Of a stretch of 64,000 nt of DNA, positions 8,663 to 18,038 are shown piece after piece. A program made the translations under genes and the position numbers. Location of the stretch: NCBI RefSeq assembly GCF_900130025.1, contig NZ_FQXR01000002.1:186001-250000 (forward strand). The letters are read 5' to 3'. This DNA is from Sporanaerobacter acetigenes DSM 13106 (GTDB lineage: Bacteria > Bacillota > Clostridia > Tissierellales > Sporanaerobacteraceae). The first letter of the stretch is position 1; each line of letters begins with the position of its first letter. The notes under the pieces are model-generated. The model worked only from the letters and a program-made list of their open reading frames with translations, searched no databases and was not told where the DNA came from.

Positions 8663-9709
8663 TTATTTATTTACCTTATATTCCTTTCCATTTACTATAA
8701 TACTTTCAACTGCATCTACATCTATCAATTCTCCAAAGGTTATAGTATTTGTAAATTCCTTCTTATTTTGATCTCTAGAAAATCCATGACTCGCATCAGG
8801 AAAATCCACATGAGGATTTTTATTAGTTTTATATGATAAATCTCTAATATCTCCATTTTTATATTTTAGCTTAATATTAGGTATTGGAATTGTACTAGTA
8901 GTTTCAATCTCTTTCCCTTTAAGGTTCATGCCCAAATTGGAAAGCTTTATTTCTGTAACATAATATTTGTTATTTATAATTTGTGGATTTTCAACAACAA
9001 TGTTCCTTATATTATTGTCATTATTATTTCCTATATTAAAAAACACTTTTAATTTCTTATTAAAAATAGTTTCTTTTCCACTATTTTTATCCCTTAATCC
9101 TTCTAAAATTAATTCTGCATTCTTCCCCATTAAATCTCTATTTGACTTAACTTCAAATAAATAGTATGCTTTATTTTTTAAATTGTCCGGTCCATTTATT
9201 TTTTTGCTCCCCATACTCATAAACCCCATGCCATCTAATTTCTCTGTATTTATAGTTATTATAGGGAGTACATCTCCAAATCTTTCACCATTTTTATTTT
9301 CTAAAGATATTACAAAATAATTTTGATTTCCATCGGATAATAAACTTTCCACTGTAAATATAATATCGGCATCAGATGTAGTAGCTACTACATCTTGTAT
9401 ATTTTTTTCTGTAATTTTAGCGTCTTCGCCAAATATCCATTTAAAAATTTCTGGTTTACTAATTGCAAATACCGTTGTACTTATTACAAATATAATAATA
9501 ACTGCAGCCCAAGCACTTTTGAAAGATTTCTTTATCTTTTTCTTACCTTTCTCTTTTTCTGAATTCATATCCTTATTAATCTCTTCAAAAACCCGTTTCT
9601 TTACACTTCTTAAAGATGTATTACCCAATGAAATATTTTTAATTTCTATATCTTGATATTCTTTAGGATTTAAATCATCAAACAAATCTCTCACACTAAC
9701 CTTCACCAT
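8663..9709 (-). CDS. Anti-sigma factor-like membrane protein (DUF4179 type)
   Basis: A 348-residue protein with a cytoplasmic N-terminus (about 1-65, lysine-rich before the membrane), one transmembrane helix (AWAAVIIIFVISTTVFAI, about 67-84) and a large outer domain of beta-rich character, the layout of DUF4179 proteins paired with ECF sigma factors. It overlaps the sigma gene by 14 bases, so the two are translationally coupled. The outer-domain ligand is unknown. Confidence 0.75.
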   Translation of the reverse strand: MVKVSVRDLFDDLNPKEYQDIEIKNISLGNTSLRSVKKRVFEEINKDMNSEKEKGKKKIKKSFKSAWAAVIIIFVISTTVFAISKPEIFKWIFGEDAKITEKNIQDVVATTSDADIIFTVESLLSDGNQNYFVISLENKNGERFGDVLPIITINTEKLDGMGFMSMGSKKINGPDNLKNKAYYLFEVKSNRDLMGKNAELILEGLRDKNSGKETIFNKKLKVFFNIGNNNDNNIRNIVVENPQIINNKYYVTEIKLSNLGMNLKGKEIETTSTIPIPNIKLKYKNGDIRDLSYKTNKNPHVDFPDASHGFSRDQNKKEFTNTITFGELIDVDAVESIIVNGKEYKVNK

Positions 9710-10253
9710 AAAGTCCCCTTTCTATGACCATATTTTTCAACTTTTCTCTACTTCTAAACAATTTTGTTTTTACAGTAGATTCATTTATGTTTAATTCCTC
9801 CGCAATATCCTTAACTTTTTCATAAAAAAAATAATATCGTATAATAATTTCTTTATCTGGTTCTTCAAGATTTGACACACATTCATTTAATATTTGAGAT
9901 AACTCATCATTCAAAACTTTCTTTTCAACCTCATTGTTTCCAATAAAAATAATTTCTTCATCTAATGACAAATTCATATTTTTTATTGCCTTCAATCGAT
10001 TTTTAGCTACATTTCTTGCTATTGCAGCTATATATGGTTTTAGTTCTTTATATGTGGGATCTATTTTATGTGCATTGTTCCATAAAGATATAAATACATC
10101 TGCACATATTTCTTCTATGTCTTCAATTTCTATAAAATCTGCTGTAATATTATAAACTATAGTAAATGCATAATTATAATACTTATCAATTAGCATTTCC
10201 AAAGATTTTTGTTCTCCTTTTTTAATCCCCCTTATAAGACTCTTATCCCCCAT
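9696..10253 (-). CDS. ECF-type RNA polymerase sigma factor 2
   Basis: A 185-residue sigma factor with region 2 (TADFIEIEDIEEICADVFISLWNNA, about 35-60) and region 4 (VKDIAEELNINESTVKTKLFRSREKLK). ATG follows AAAGGAGAAATG. Its 3' end overlaps the membrane anti-sigma gene by 14 bases, the same overlap as in the third pair at 36294-36307. Divergent DNA upstream holds no other gene I trust. Confidence 0.9.
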   Translation of the reverse strand: MGDKSLIRGIKKGEQKSLEMLIDKYYNYAFTIVYNITADFIEIEDIEEICADVFISLWNNAHKIDPTYKELKPYIAAIARNVAKNRLKAIKNMNLSLDEEIIFIGNNEVEKKVLNDELSQILNECVSNLEEPDKEIIIRYYFFYEKVKDIAEELNINESTVKTKLFRSREKLKNMVIERGLYGEG

Positions 10254-10338
10254 TTACATTTCTCCTTTCCTTTGGTAGCTATCCATCTATATATACAACA
10301 AAAGTATCTACTTGGTTTCATATTCTTAAAAATTTATT

Positions 10339-10449
10339 TTATATAAAAAAAATAGATGCACGAGAAACTGTTCCAAGTGCAGCTATCCATTTTCTATAAT
10401 TTAGTGTTTTTTCAGCAAATCTTCTTAGTATAGATTTAATCAAAGACAT
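10339..10449 (-). CDS. Possible 36-residue cationic peptide ORF
   Basis: An open frame encoding MSLIKSILRRFAEKTLNYRK followed by WIAALGTVSRASIFFI. The first half would be a basic amphipathic helix and the second half hydrophobic, reminiscent of small exported peptides. It lies directly 3' of a three-gene ABC-2 exporter. Against it: there is no convincing ribosome site, a long palindrome separates it from the exporter, and there is no processing motif. It could be a decayed gene end. Confidence 0.2.
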   Translation of the reverse strand: MSLIKSILRRFAEKTLNYRKWIAALGTVSRASIFFI

Positions 10450-10461
10450 TACTAATTCATT

Positions 10462-10493
10462 TTTTAAGTAGTGCAATATTGCACTACTTAAAA
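10462..10493. repeat. Perfect 32-bp palindrome at the exporter 3' end
   Basis: Sixteen bases (starting TTTTAAGTAGTGCAAT) are followed at once by their exact reverse complement. It ends two bases before the permease stop codon triplet. It lacks the U-run of a terminator in the minus direction, but on the plus strand TTTT follows. Terminator, operator or processing site are all possible. Confidence 0.6.
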
Positions 10494-10495
10494 TT

Positions 10496-11332
10496 TTAAT
10501 GAAAACCTATGTTTCCAATGGTTTTGCAGCATCTTTCTATTTTGTTCAGTATAAATATGCCTAAAAATATACTTATGCCCATAGAAAGTATCAATATCAA
10601 CTGTTCTGTGTGTATAGGTAACAAAGTTTGAGTTCCTAAGAGTATTCCCCTTATAGAATCAAATCCATAGGTCAGAGGAATAATCAACGATACTGCCAAA
10701 ATTCCTTTTGGAAGAACAGTTACAGGAAATTCTGATCCACATATCATATTTAACGTAGCATTGGTTATATCTATTATATTGTTGGCATTGTTGGTTATGA
10801 GAACCAAACCAGCTATCCCAAATCCCAAACCATACAGTCCTATAAGGAGCGGAATGAGAGTTGCTATCGAAGAAAGTATACTGCCACTTATACTGAATCC
10901 AAACAACAACCATATAAGAAATGCCACTATGAGGGTACTAACAGTAGTAGAAACTAGTGAAAAAATAGATCTTCCAACAAGTTGCACCCAAAGAGGAACC
11001 GGGGTAAGCCAATTGGATTCAATGACTCCTACATCCATTTCATTTTTTAAAGAAAATCCCATACTCCAAAGCACTGCACTTACAAAGCTTGCTACTATAC
11101 TTCCCATTACTAAAAAGCCCATATAGTCAGTTGTCCCAGTATATTGAGCAAATCCAATATTTTCCCCACCTATTTGAAAAGATTTAGACAAAAAATACAC
11201 TGGAACAACCCAAATAATAGGCTCTAATATACTCAATATTGCATTGACACGATAGCTAAAAAATATTTTCATATCTTTTTTAAAAATAGCACCTATTGCC
11301 ATCATATAAGTTTTAAATTTATTCCTGTTCAT
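10496..11332 (-). CDS. ABC-2 type exporter permease, subunit 2
   Basis: Six-helix membrane protein of 278 residues from the ABC-2 family (DrrB/NodJ-like). It opens with a cytoplasmic FKTYMMAIGAIFKKDMKIFFSYR segment similar to the upstream paralogue and ends with ILNKIERCCKTIGNIGFH. It follows the first permease by 13 bases, after AAGGGGGGATACAAA. With that subunit and the ATPase it would form a heterodimeric exporter for a lipid, drug or peptide; the cargo is unknown. Confidence 0.85.
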   Translation of the reverse strand: MNRNKFKTYMMAIGAIFKKDMKIFFSYRVNAILSILEPIIWVVPVYFLSKSFQIGGENIGFAQYTGTTDYMGFLVMGSIVASFVSAVLWSMGFSLKNEMDVGVIESNWLTPVPLWVQLVGRSIFSLVSTTVSTLIVAFLIWLLFGFSISGSILSSIATLIPLLIGLYGLGFGIAGLVLITNNANNIIDITNATLNMICGSEFPVTVLPKGILAVSLIIPLTYGFDSIRGILLGTQTLLPIHTEQLILILSMGISIFLGIFILNKIERCCKTIGNIGFH

Positions 11333-11345
11333 TTTGTATCCCCCC

Positions 11346-12191
11346 TTAGTATTGGCCCAATGATCCAGAACTTTTTACTCTTTTTTGTGTATAGTTAAAG
11401 GCCAATAAACCTAATATCATGAGTATAGCTCCAAATATGAGAAGTATAAAAATTTCACTTTTTATATCCCCTACGCTTGCTCCTTCTGTAATAACTGCTC
11501 GCAAAGCATTTATGCTATAAGTTATAGGTATAAATTTAGATACATTTCTCATCCAATTTGGTAAAACTGCCAAAGGATAAGTTATTCCACAAAAAACCAT
11601 GATCATTCCTCTTACCAAAAACACCATAGAATTTGCTTCTTTGGTCCACATAACAAGACTTGCAAATATGAAACCAATTCCATAAACTGCAGGTATAGAT
11701 ACCAAAAGAACCAACAAAGCTAAAAGAGGACTCCCTACAAAATGAAAATTATATACCAATTTAAACTCTAATACTATGATTGGAATATATGCTATGCCAA
11801 AAATCATATTGAAAAGTGAATATCCCAAAAGCAAACTAATTTTAGGCACTGGGCAAAGCCAGTTTGATTCTAGTGTCCCCCTTACTTGTTCAACTCTAAG
11901 GCTGGTACCAAAAGACCAAAGTATAGAATTCATCCATGACCACATGAGAGTACCTATGAGCATATATGTTTTGTAATCACTAGTTCCTGTCAAAGTAGCA
12001 AAAGAAACTAATGAACTAGTATCTGTCCCAGATAGTGCTTTTGCAGTAAATACATATCCAATGGGCAACAGTATAGACCATATGAGCATGGAAATAAACC
12101 AAGTAGGATATCTAAATGCTATCTTCAATTCTTTCTTAAAAACTGCACCCATGGCAGTAAAAATAGATGGTTTTTTTAGTGTAGCCTCCAT
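11346..12191 (-). CDS. ABC-2 type exporter permease, subunit 1
   Basis: A 281-residue, six-helix permease paralogous to the next gene: both start with a short cytoplasmic tail with AVFKKELKIAFRYPTW-type sequence and carry the LESNWLCPVP / IESNWLTPVP signature between helices 2 and 3. The ribosome site AGGAGG precedes the ATG. The ATPase gene ends 11 bases upstream, so ATPase-permease-permease form one operon. Confidence 0.87.
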   Translation of the reverse strand: MEATLKKPSIFTAMGAVFKKELKIAFRYPTWFISMLIWSILLPIGYVFTAKALSGTDTSSLVSFATLTGTSDYKTYMLIGTLMWSWMNSILWSFGTSLRVEQVRGTLESNWLCPVPKISLLLGYSLFNMIFGIAYIPIIVLEFKLVYNFHFVGSPLLALLVLLVSIPAVYGIGFIFASLVMWTKEANSMVFLVRGMIMVFCGITYPLAVLPNWMRNVSKFIPITYSINALRAVITEGASVGDIKSEIFILLIFGAILMILGLLAFNYTQKRVKSSGSLGQY

Positions 12192-12202
12192 TTTAAAGCC
12201 TC

Positions 12203-13216
12203 CTATTCCCTTAAAGATTTTCCTGTAAGATTTATGAATACATCTTCTAGAGTAGGTTCTTCAACTCTAAAGTTAATAATCTTTATACCTGAAGATATGG
12301 TACTGGTGATTAAATTGCTAATGGTTTCACTTCCATTGGAAACATGAACTTTAACTTCGAAATTTTGTGTATTTTCATTAAATTTTGAAGTTACATTTTC
12401 TATTGCTGGTATTGTTTTGATTTCTTCAAGTACATCTTTAGTCCAATTGTTCAATTCAAGATTTATTATATTGGTCTTGTTTAAATTGTTCTTCAAATTT
12501 TGAGGGGTATCCAATGCTATGATTTTTCCATGATCGATTATGCCAATTCTATCACTCAATTGATCTGCTTCTTCCATGTAGTGAGTAGTTAAAAAAATAG
12601 TTCTTCCTTCTTCTTTTATTTCAAGTATTATTTCTCTTAGATTTCTAGCAGATTGAGGGTCTAATCCGGAAGTTGGTTCATCTAGTATCAAAATATTGGG
12701 TTCAGCAATCAAAGCTTTCGCAAGAGCAACCCTTTGCTTCATTCCAGTGGAATATTTTTCTACTGTTTCATCTGCTCTCTTATCTAATTCTAGTCTCTTA
12801 AGTAGATAATCTGTTTTTTCTTTTGCTTTTTTCCCTGTAATCCCATGCATAGCTGCAAAGTATTCTAAATTTTCCCTACCAGTCAACTTCCAATATGTAC
12901 TTCGCTCTCCTGCCAATACTGTTCCTATATTAGTTAAAGCTTTGATAGGATTTTCAACTACATTTTCACCATTTACAAGAATAGTACCTGATGTAGGTCT
13001 CAACAATGTAGAAATCATTTTTATAGTTGTAGTCTTCCCAGCACCATTGGGCCCAAGAAATCCAAATATCTCACCTTTTTTTACATCAAAATTTATATTA
13101 TCCACAGCAACAAATATCTCTTTTTCTTTGTTTTTTCTCTTCCAAAAATGTTCATTCTTTTTCTTTACTTGAAATTCTTTCCTGAGATCGTTTACCTCAA
13201 TAGCATAGTCCAACAT
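12203..13216 (-). CDS. ABC-2 exporter ATP-binding protein (CcmA/DrrA type)
   Basis: A 337-residue ATPase that powers the two permeases downstream. It has Walker A (GFLGPNGAGKTTTIKM), the signature YSTGMKQRVALAKAL, Walker B (ILILDEPTSGLDPQS) and the H-loop TTHYMEEAD, then a ~90-residue C-terminal domain typical of DrrA-like exporters. An extended frame begins at 13276, but the ATG at 13214-13216 follows GAAAGGGGTG and starts MLDYAIEVNDLRKEF, as the family does. A lysine-rich insertion (KKKNEHFWKRKNKEKE) near residue 20 is commonly seen in this subgroup. Confidence 0.92.
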   Translation of the reverse strand: MLDYAIEVNDLRKEFQVKKKNEHFWKRKNKEKEIFVAVDNINFDVKKGEIFGFLGPNGAGKTTTIKMISTLLRPTSGTILVNGENVVENPIKALTNIGTVLAGERSTYWKLTGRENLEYFAAMHGITGKKAKEKTDYLLKRLELDKRADETVEKYSTGMKQRVALAKALIAEPNILILDEPTSGLDPQSARNLREIILEIKEEGRTIFLTTHYMEEADQLSDRIGIIDHGKIIALDTPQNLKNNLNKTNIINLELNNWTKDVLEEIKTIPAIENVTSKFNENTQNFEVKVHVSNGSETISNLITSTISSGIKIINFRVEEPTLEDVFINLTGKSLRE

Positions 13217-13384
13217 ATTAAGCACCCCTTTCAAAATATGAGTTTTAACCAAGAACTCAATTATATAACGAGCCACAACAAAAAATTGTCCAAATTATAT
13301 TCCATATGGTCAATTCTGTAATGCCATGAAATATTATCTATGCTTAAATAATACCCAACAAAATCTAAAAAGTCAATATGAAAA

Positions 13385-13439
13385 TTAAATTATTTAATTT
13401 AATAATTAATATAATTAATTTTTAGATTAAATAATTTAA
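13385..13439. repeat. A/T-only inverted repeat in the exporter upstream region
   Basis: TTAAATTATTTAAT (13385-13398) and its exact complement ATTAAATAATTTAA (13426-13439) flank a 27-base, almost purely A/T spacer that itself contains a palindrome around AATATAATT. The remainder of the 300-base gap (13217-13515) shows no gene; a promoter for the ABC exporter must lie here. Confidence 0.6.
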
Positions 13440-13479
13440 AATGTAAGGGGCCAATTTCTCTAATCTTGATGCAAAAAAA

Positions 13480-13503
13480 GGTGGCAAACGAAACGTTGCC
13501 ACC
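13480..13503 (-). repeat. Constant-loop hairpin repeat, copy 4 (composite)
   Basis: GGTGGCAA pairs with TTGCCACC, 12 bases past the Bce permease stop. The preceding TCTCTAATCTTGATGCAAAAA (13456 onward) is shared with the copy at 18001, so this copy joins pieces of two repeat subtypes. Confidence 0.55.
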
Positions 13504-13515
13504 CTTGCAACCTGT

Positions 13516-15378
13516 CTATTCAACTACAGATATGAATTTTTTTGTTGTAAATATATAAAATATGCCATATACAATTGCAAATACAACTATGCTTATAATT
13601 GTTGGTACAATTAAACTATAATTCATCAGATCACTCAATACTGAAATAGCAACAGTACTGTGAATTGCTCCAACTATGAGTGGAAGTATAAAAAAGATTC
13701 CCACCTGTTTTGAAACTGATTTGTATATCTCAAAATCTGTAGTTCCCAATTTCTTGAGTATTTCATATTTGTTTTTATCTCTGAAGGATTCGCTCAAGGT
13801 CTTGAAATAGATTATACTACCAGTAGCAAATACAAATACAAGAGATAAAAAAGCACCTACAAAATAAATAATTCCTGCAAAATCATAAAATGTTGCACCA
13901 GCTACCCAATAGCCATATAGATTAGATTCCCTCGGAAGTGTTTCAGCTAATTTGAAAATTAAATCTTTTGTATCATCTGGATTATCCAATATAATCCCAT
14001 TGAACCCACTTTCATCAAATTGTGATTTCAATACTTCATATTCCTCGTTGTTTACAACTATGCAAGGAAAAGACACCCCATTACCTAAAAGAGGAACTTT
14101 GGTATTAATTTTTATATTATATTTCTCATCTCCTATAGCAATACTTTTCTGTTTTTCTAATGTAGACATCATTGTTTTGGGTCTTTCTATATATATTGCT
14201 TCACCTTTTGCTAAATTGAATTTAGATGTTATTTTTTCTCCATTCTCAACTTTTAAATCTGACAATATATTTTCAAAATCAGAAAACTTCAATACTACAA
14301 CTTCACGATCAGGTACATATAAGAAATTAGCCTTTTCTTTAAGTTCTACTTTATGATTTGAATTTTCCACGATTTCATCTACTTTTTTTATTTCTTCTTC
14401 ATCATTAGAAATATAAGAAATAGTATAGGGAACTTCTATTTTGTGGTTTTCCCCCACATAATATTTAAGAGAGCTAACTGTTCCAAAACAAGTTATACAA
14501 GTTGTTATTAAAACTGCTACTGCTGCAAGGGTTCTATAATTGTTTTTTATTCTAAAAGCTATGTTTGAAACACTTATGATATTTACCCCTTTATAAAGAT
14601 AACTTTTTTTGTTTATATAATGCCTTATGACCATGGAGAAAAAAGAGCCAAATAGCCAATAAGTTCCCCATACAATAAGAAGTACTGTAACTAAAAAAGT
14701 TATATCAAAACCCAATTTTTCATAGTTAACTGCAATAAAATATGCTACACCAATAATTATTATTGAAGCAATTCCTTTAAAGTAATTAACTTTTGGAAGT
14801 TCTTCTTCTTTTTTTAATGAATTTAACAAATCAATTAAATTAGTTCTTACGATATCAAAATATCCTTTTAAAAATGTAATAGTCAAAATAATTGAATAGG
14901 CAATAATTGTTCCAACAATAGCTTTTTTTGATATGAAAAACTTAATTGTCATATCTAAAAGAGCTACTTTTGCAAGTATCATCATGAACAATTTACTAAA
15001 TAATATTCCAACTATTAATCCAATAGCTAAAGATAATATCCCAAGTAATAGCCCTTCAGAAGCAAAGATAAGTGCTATTTTATAGTTGTCAATTCCCATA
15101 AAAGCATAAACACCTATTTCCTTTTTCCTTTGGCTTAAGAAAAAATTGCTGGAATATGCTATGAAAAATATCAAAAACATTATCATAAGCATGGAAGCCG
15201 TATAGGATGTCCCTTCAACATAAGTTGATACTTCTTTAAATTCTAAAAATTGAGGATTGTATCTCATAGACAAAAAATTGTAATAAGCAGCTACAGAAAA
15301 AATCATTGCCATCAGATACAAGCTGTAGGTCTTTATATTTCTTTTGAAATTCATGATGGCTATTTTAAAAGAACTCAT
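13516..15378 (-). CDS. Bce-type (FtsX-like) peptide resistance ABC permease
   Basis: A 620-residue permease of the BceB family. Helix 1 (YLMAMIFSVAAYYNFL), three further FtsX-domain helices, and a group of central helices precede a large extracytoplasmic domain (about residues 310-505, rich in Lys/Glu), followed by three C-terminal helices. Such permeases, with the BceA ATPase, free lipid II-cycle intermediates from antimicrobial peptides and also act as the sensor for the paired kinase. It overlaps the ATPase gene by 14 bases, with GGGAGGTGG before its ATG. The peptide recognised (bacitracin, nisin or other) cannot be predicted. Confidence 0.88.
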   Translation of the reverse strand: MSSFKIAIMNFKRNIKTYSLYLMAMIFSVAAYYNFLSMRYNPQFLEFKEVSTYVEGTSYTASMLMIMFLIFFIAYSSNFFLSQRKKEIGVYAFMGIDNYKIALIFASEGLLLGILSLAIGLIVGILFSKLFMMILAKVALLDMTIKFFISKKAIVGTIIAYSIILTITFLKGYFDIVRTNLIDLLNSLKKEEELPKVNYFKGIASIIIIGVAYFIAVNYEKLGFDITFLVTVLLIVWGTYWLFGSFFSMVIRHYINKKSYLYKGVNIISVSNIAFRIKNNYRTLAAVAVLITTCITCFGTVSSLKYYVGENHKIEVPYTISYISNDEEEIKKVDEIVENSNHKVELKEKANFLYVPDREVVVLKFSDFENILSDLKVENGEKITSKFNLAKGEAIYIERPKTMMSTLEKQKSIAIGDEKYNIKINTKVPLLGNGVSFPCIVVNNEEYEVLKSQFDESGFNGIILDNPDDTKDLIFKLAETLPRESNLYGYWVAGATFYDFAGIIYFVGAFLSLVFVFATGSIIYFKTLSESFRDKNKYEILKKLGTTDFEIYKSVSKQVGIFFILPLIVGAIHSTVAISVLSDLMNYSLIVPTIISIVVFAIVYGIFYIFTTKKFISVVE

Positions 15379-16129
15379 CTACTCCACCTCCCATAGAACC
15401 AAGAAAATCAATTATCCTCTTGAAGAATTCTTTTCTAGATGAATCTTTGTCTATTCTTGCATGAATTTTTCCATCCTTAATAAACAAGATCCTCTTGGTA
15501 TAGCTGGCTGCAAATGCATCATGAGTAACCATGATAATAGTTGTGTTGAATTCTTCATTCATTTGCGATAAGCATTGCAACAATTCTTGAGAAGACTTTG
15601 AATCCAATGCTCCAGTAGGTTCATCTGCAAAAACTATGGAAGGAGAAGTAATGAGTGCCCTTGCTGCTGCTACTCTCTGCTTTTGCCCTCCCGACAATTG
15701 ATAGGGATATTTTTTCAAATGCTCTTTTAATCCAAAAAATTTGCTTAAGTCTTCTATCTTTTCATTTATTTCTCTTATATCTACTTTTGAAAGAGCAAGG
15801 GGCAAAGCCATATTGTCCTCAATAGACATACTGTCCAACAAGTTAAAATCTTGAAATATAAAACCTATATTATTTCGTCTAAATATGGAAAGCTCCTTGT
15901 TTTCCATATTTAAAATACTATTTCCTTCATAATATATTTCTCCAGAAGTAGGTCTATCAATAGTAGATAGCATATTTAAAAGTGTAGTTTTTCCTGCTCC
16001 AGATGGTCCCATTATTCCTAAAAATTCACCCTTATATACTTTTAAGTCAATATCATCTACAGCTATAAAAGTCATTCCTTTTGAGCCATATTCTTTTCTT
16101 AAATTTTTCGTTTCAAGTACCACATCCAT
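15365..16129 (-). CDS. Bce-type ABC ATPase
   Basis: ATPase of 254 residues of the LolD/BceA type with Walker A (GIMGPSGAGKTTLLNM), signature YPYQLSGGQKQRVAAARAL, Walker B (IVFADEPTGALDSKS) and TTIIMVTHDAFAAS. The C-terminal 30 residues (KEFFKRIIDFLG and a GGGVDEFF tail) resemble those of other BceA proteins. The gene is separated from the kinase gene by a terminator-like hairpin, so transport genes may be made from their own regulator-dependent promoter in the 130-base gap, as in Bce systems. Confidence 0.92.
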   Translation of the reverse strand: MDVVLETKNLRKEYGSKGMTFIAVDDIDLKVYKGEFLGIMGPSGAGKTTLLNMLSTIDRPTSGEIYYEGNSILNMENKELSIFRRNNIGFIFQDFNLLDSMSIEDNMALPLALSKVDIREINEKIEDLSKFFGLKEHLKKYPYQLSGGQKQRVAAARALITSPSIVFADEPTGALDSKSSQELLQCLSQMNEEFNTTIIMVTHDAFAASYTKRILFIKDGKIHARIDKDSSRKEFFKRIIDFLGSMGGGVDEFF

Positions 16130-16152
16130 TTTCTAACCTCCTATATCATTTG

Positions 16153-16183
16153 AAAAATCTCTCTTGATCTAAGAGAGATTTTT
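16153..16183. terminator. Bidirectional terminator between kinase and ATPase genes
   Basis: AAAAATCTCTCTT pairs with AAGAGAGATTTTT around a five-base loop, with U-runs in either direction. It would end the regulator-kinase transcript. Confidence 0.8.
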
Positions 16184-16260
16184 TATTTAGTATTTGTCTA
16201 TATTCTAGTATTTTCCCTGTCTGTATGCCATCATTTATAGTGACAATATAGGATTTAACA

Positions 16261-17292
16261 TTACATCTTTGTCACATTGAAATAATCAGCTATTTTATAA
16301 AAAGTTATTTTAAATTCTGTGTATTGTGATACTTGAGAAGATACTTCTATATTGAAATTTAGCCTACTTGCAATCTTTTTACATATATAAAGTCCCATAC
16401 CTGTGGATTTGGTTGTTTTTCTTCCATTATCCCCTGTAAATCCCCTGTCAAAAATTCTTTCTATATCTTTAGGAGGTATGCCCATACCATTGTCTTTTAT
16501 AAAAAGTTTTATACTTTCTTCATCTTCCCTTGCAAAAATTTTAATTTTCCCATGCATATCGGTATATTTGCAAGCATTGTTTATTATTTGATCCAATACA
16601 TAAAAAGTCCACTTGCTATCTGCAAATACACTAAAATCTAAATTATCCATTTCTACTTCTATCTTTTTAGATATAAAAGAATTCATATTGTTTTTAATTA
16701 CACTTTTGACTAATGTATATAAATTTATTTCTTCTATTGCAAAGTCTTCGGAATAGCTTGAAGCCCTGCTAGTATACAGTACTTGATTGGTGAGAAAATT
16801 TATTCTTTCTAATTCCCCTCTCAATTCTTCTGAAATATCATATAGTTCTTCTTCCTCAATTTTATCAGCTATAAGCTCACATACAGATAAAGGTATCTTA
16901 ATCTCGTGAACCCATTTTGTTATATAATCATTTATCTCTTCTAAATCCTCTTTCAATTCTTTGGTTTCTCTCAATTTTTCTTCATTCTTGAAATCTATTG
17001 TCTCTCTTATAAGGACTTGTTCCAATTTTTCACCATTGGGGAGAAAATCATCAATATCTTCTTTATTATAGAGAGCATTTCTAAAATTCTTGTAGCTATT
17101 TTTCCATTTTATATAGTGTAGGATTAAAAACAATAAAGAAATAGAGAAAATAAGTATATTCATATACAAAATATCGCCTATAGACTTATTCAAAGCTGTA
17201 CTGCTTATAAGTATTAGATTAATCGTACATATTACTCCTATAAAATAAAGAATTGTCCAAAGTGAATCTTTTATGTATTTAAAGAAACTCAT
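16261..17292 (-). CDS. Bce-type intramembrane-sensing histidine kinase
   Basis: A 343-residue kinase with two closely spaced N-terminal helices (about 9-30 and 40-58) and almost no extracellular loop, the BceS design that senses through the ABC permease. It shows the phosphoacceptor motif WVHEIKIPLSV (His about 142), the N-box IINNACKYT, and the G-boxes DNGMGIPPKD and GMGLYICKK. Its start overlaps the regulator stop by four bases (ATGA). It would phosphorylate that regulator when the transporter meets its peptide. Confidence 0.9.
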   Translation of the reverse strand: MSFFKYIKDSLWTILYFIGVICTINLILISSTALNKSIGDILYMNILIFSISLLFLILHYIKWKNSYKNFRNALYNKEDIDDFLPNGEKLEQVLIRETIDFKNEEKLRETKELKEDLEEINDYITKWVHEIKIPLSVCELIADKIEEEELYDISEELRGELERINFLTNQVLYTSRASSYSEDFAIEEINLYTLVKSVIKNNMNSFISKKIEVEMDNLDFSVFADSKWTFYVLDQIINNACKYTDMHGKIKIFAREDEESIKLFIKDNGMGIPPKDIERIFDRGFTGDNGRKTTKSTGMGLYICKKIASRLNFNIEVSSQVSQYTEFKITFYKIADYFNVTKM

Positions 17293-17963
17293 GGTATCAT
17301 ATATCCTTGAGATTTTTTAGTGACTATAAAATCCTTAAGTCCCACATCTTCCAGCCTTTTCCTAAGTCTATTTACATTTACAGTCAAAGTGTTTTCACTT
17401 ATAAAATACTCACTTTCCCAAAGCACTCTCATGATTCTATCCCGGGATATTATCTTGCCTTTGTTTTTCATAAGAAGTTGAAGTATTTTAAATTCATTCT
17501 TGGTCAATTCTATTTTCTCCTCCTCATAGACAAGTGTTCCATCATTTATGTTTAAAATAGCTCCACGACATTCTATTATACTGACTTCATTTTCTCCATA
17601 AGAATAAGTTCTTCTTATGACAGCTTGTATTTTGGCTAATAATATATCCATGGAAAATGGTTTTGTCACAAAATCATCTCCCCCCATATTGACCGCCATT
17701 ATTATATCCATATTGCTGTCCCTTGAAGATAGAAATATAATTGGAACTTTAGACATACTCCTTATTTTTTGACACCAATAAAATCCATCAAAAGAAGGCA
17801 AATTTATATCCATAATGACTAAATGAGGATTATATTTTGCAAATTCCTCCAATACATTTTCAAAGTTTTCAATAGAAAACGTATCATATCCCCATTTAGA
17901 AATACCTTGTTTTATATTGTCACAAAGAATTTTGTCATCCTCAACTATAAGTATCTTGTACAC
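17289..17963 (-). CDS. Bce-type OmpR-family response regulator
   Basis: Receiver domain with DD at the N-terminus (VEDDKIL), phosphoacceptor Asp in LVIMDINLPSFDG (about 52), and KPFSMD, followed by an OmpR/PhoB winged helix (about 130-224, with ENTLTVNVNRLRKRLED). It starts with GTG after GAGGTGATATT. It is expected to activate the permease-ATPase genes of the same cluster. Confidence 0.92.
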   Translation of the reverse strand: MYKILIVEDDKILCDNIKQGISKWGYDTFSIENFENVLEEFAKYNPHLVIMDINLPSFDGFYWCQKIRSMSKVPIIFLSSRDSNMDIIMAVNMGGDDFVTKPFSMDILLAKIQAVIRRTYSYGENEVSIIECRGAILNINDGTLVYEEEKIELTKNEFKILQLLMKNKGKIISRDRIMRVLWESEYFISENTLTVNVNRLRKRLEDVGLKDFIVTKKSQGYMIP

Positions 17964-18005
17964 AATATCACCTCATGACTATACTTTTGGTCAATCCCTC
18001 TAATC

Positions 18006-18038
18006 TTGATGCAAAAAGAACCGTCCCCAGTGCATCAA
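18006..18038. repeat. Constant-loop hairpin repeat, copy 5
   Basis: TTGATGCA pairs with TGCATCAA around AAAAGAACCGTCCCCAG. The hairpin overlaps the last bases of the SDR gene and lies in the gap before the response-regulator gene. Confidence 0.65.

Noticed and set aside
16153-16183. Reading the regulator-kinase and ATPase-permease genes as one unbroken operon
   Set aside because: A strong terminator and a 131-base gap separate the two halves, as expected if the transport genes have their own induced promoter.
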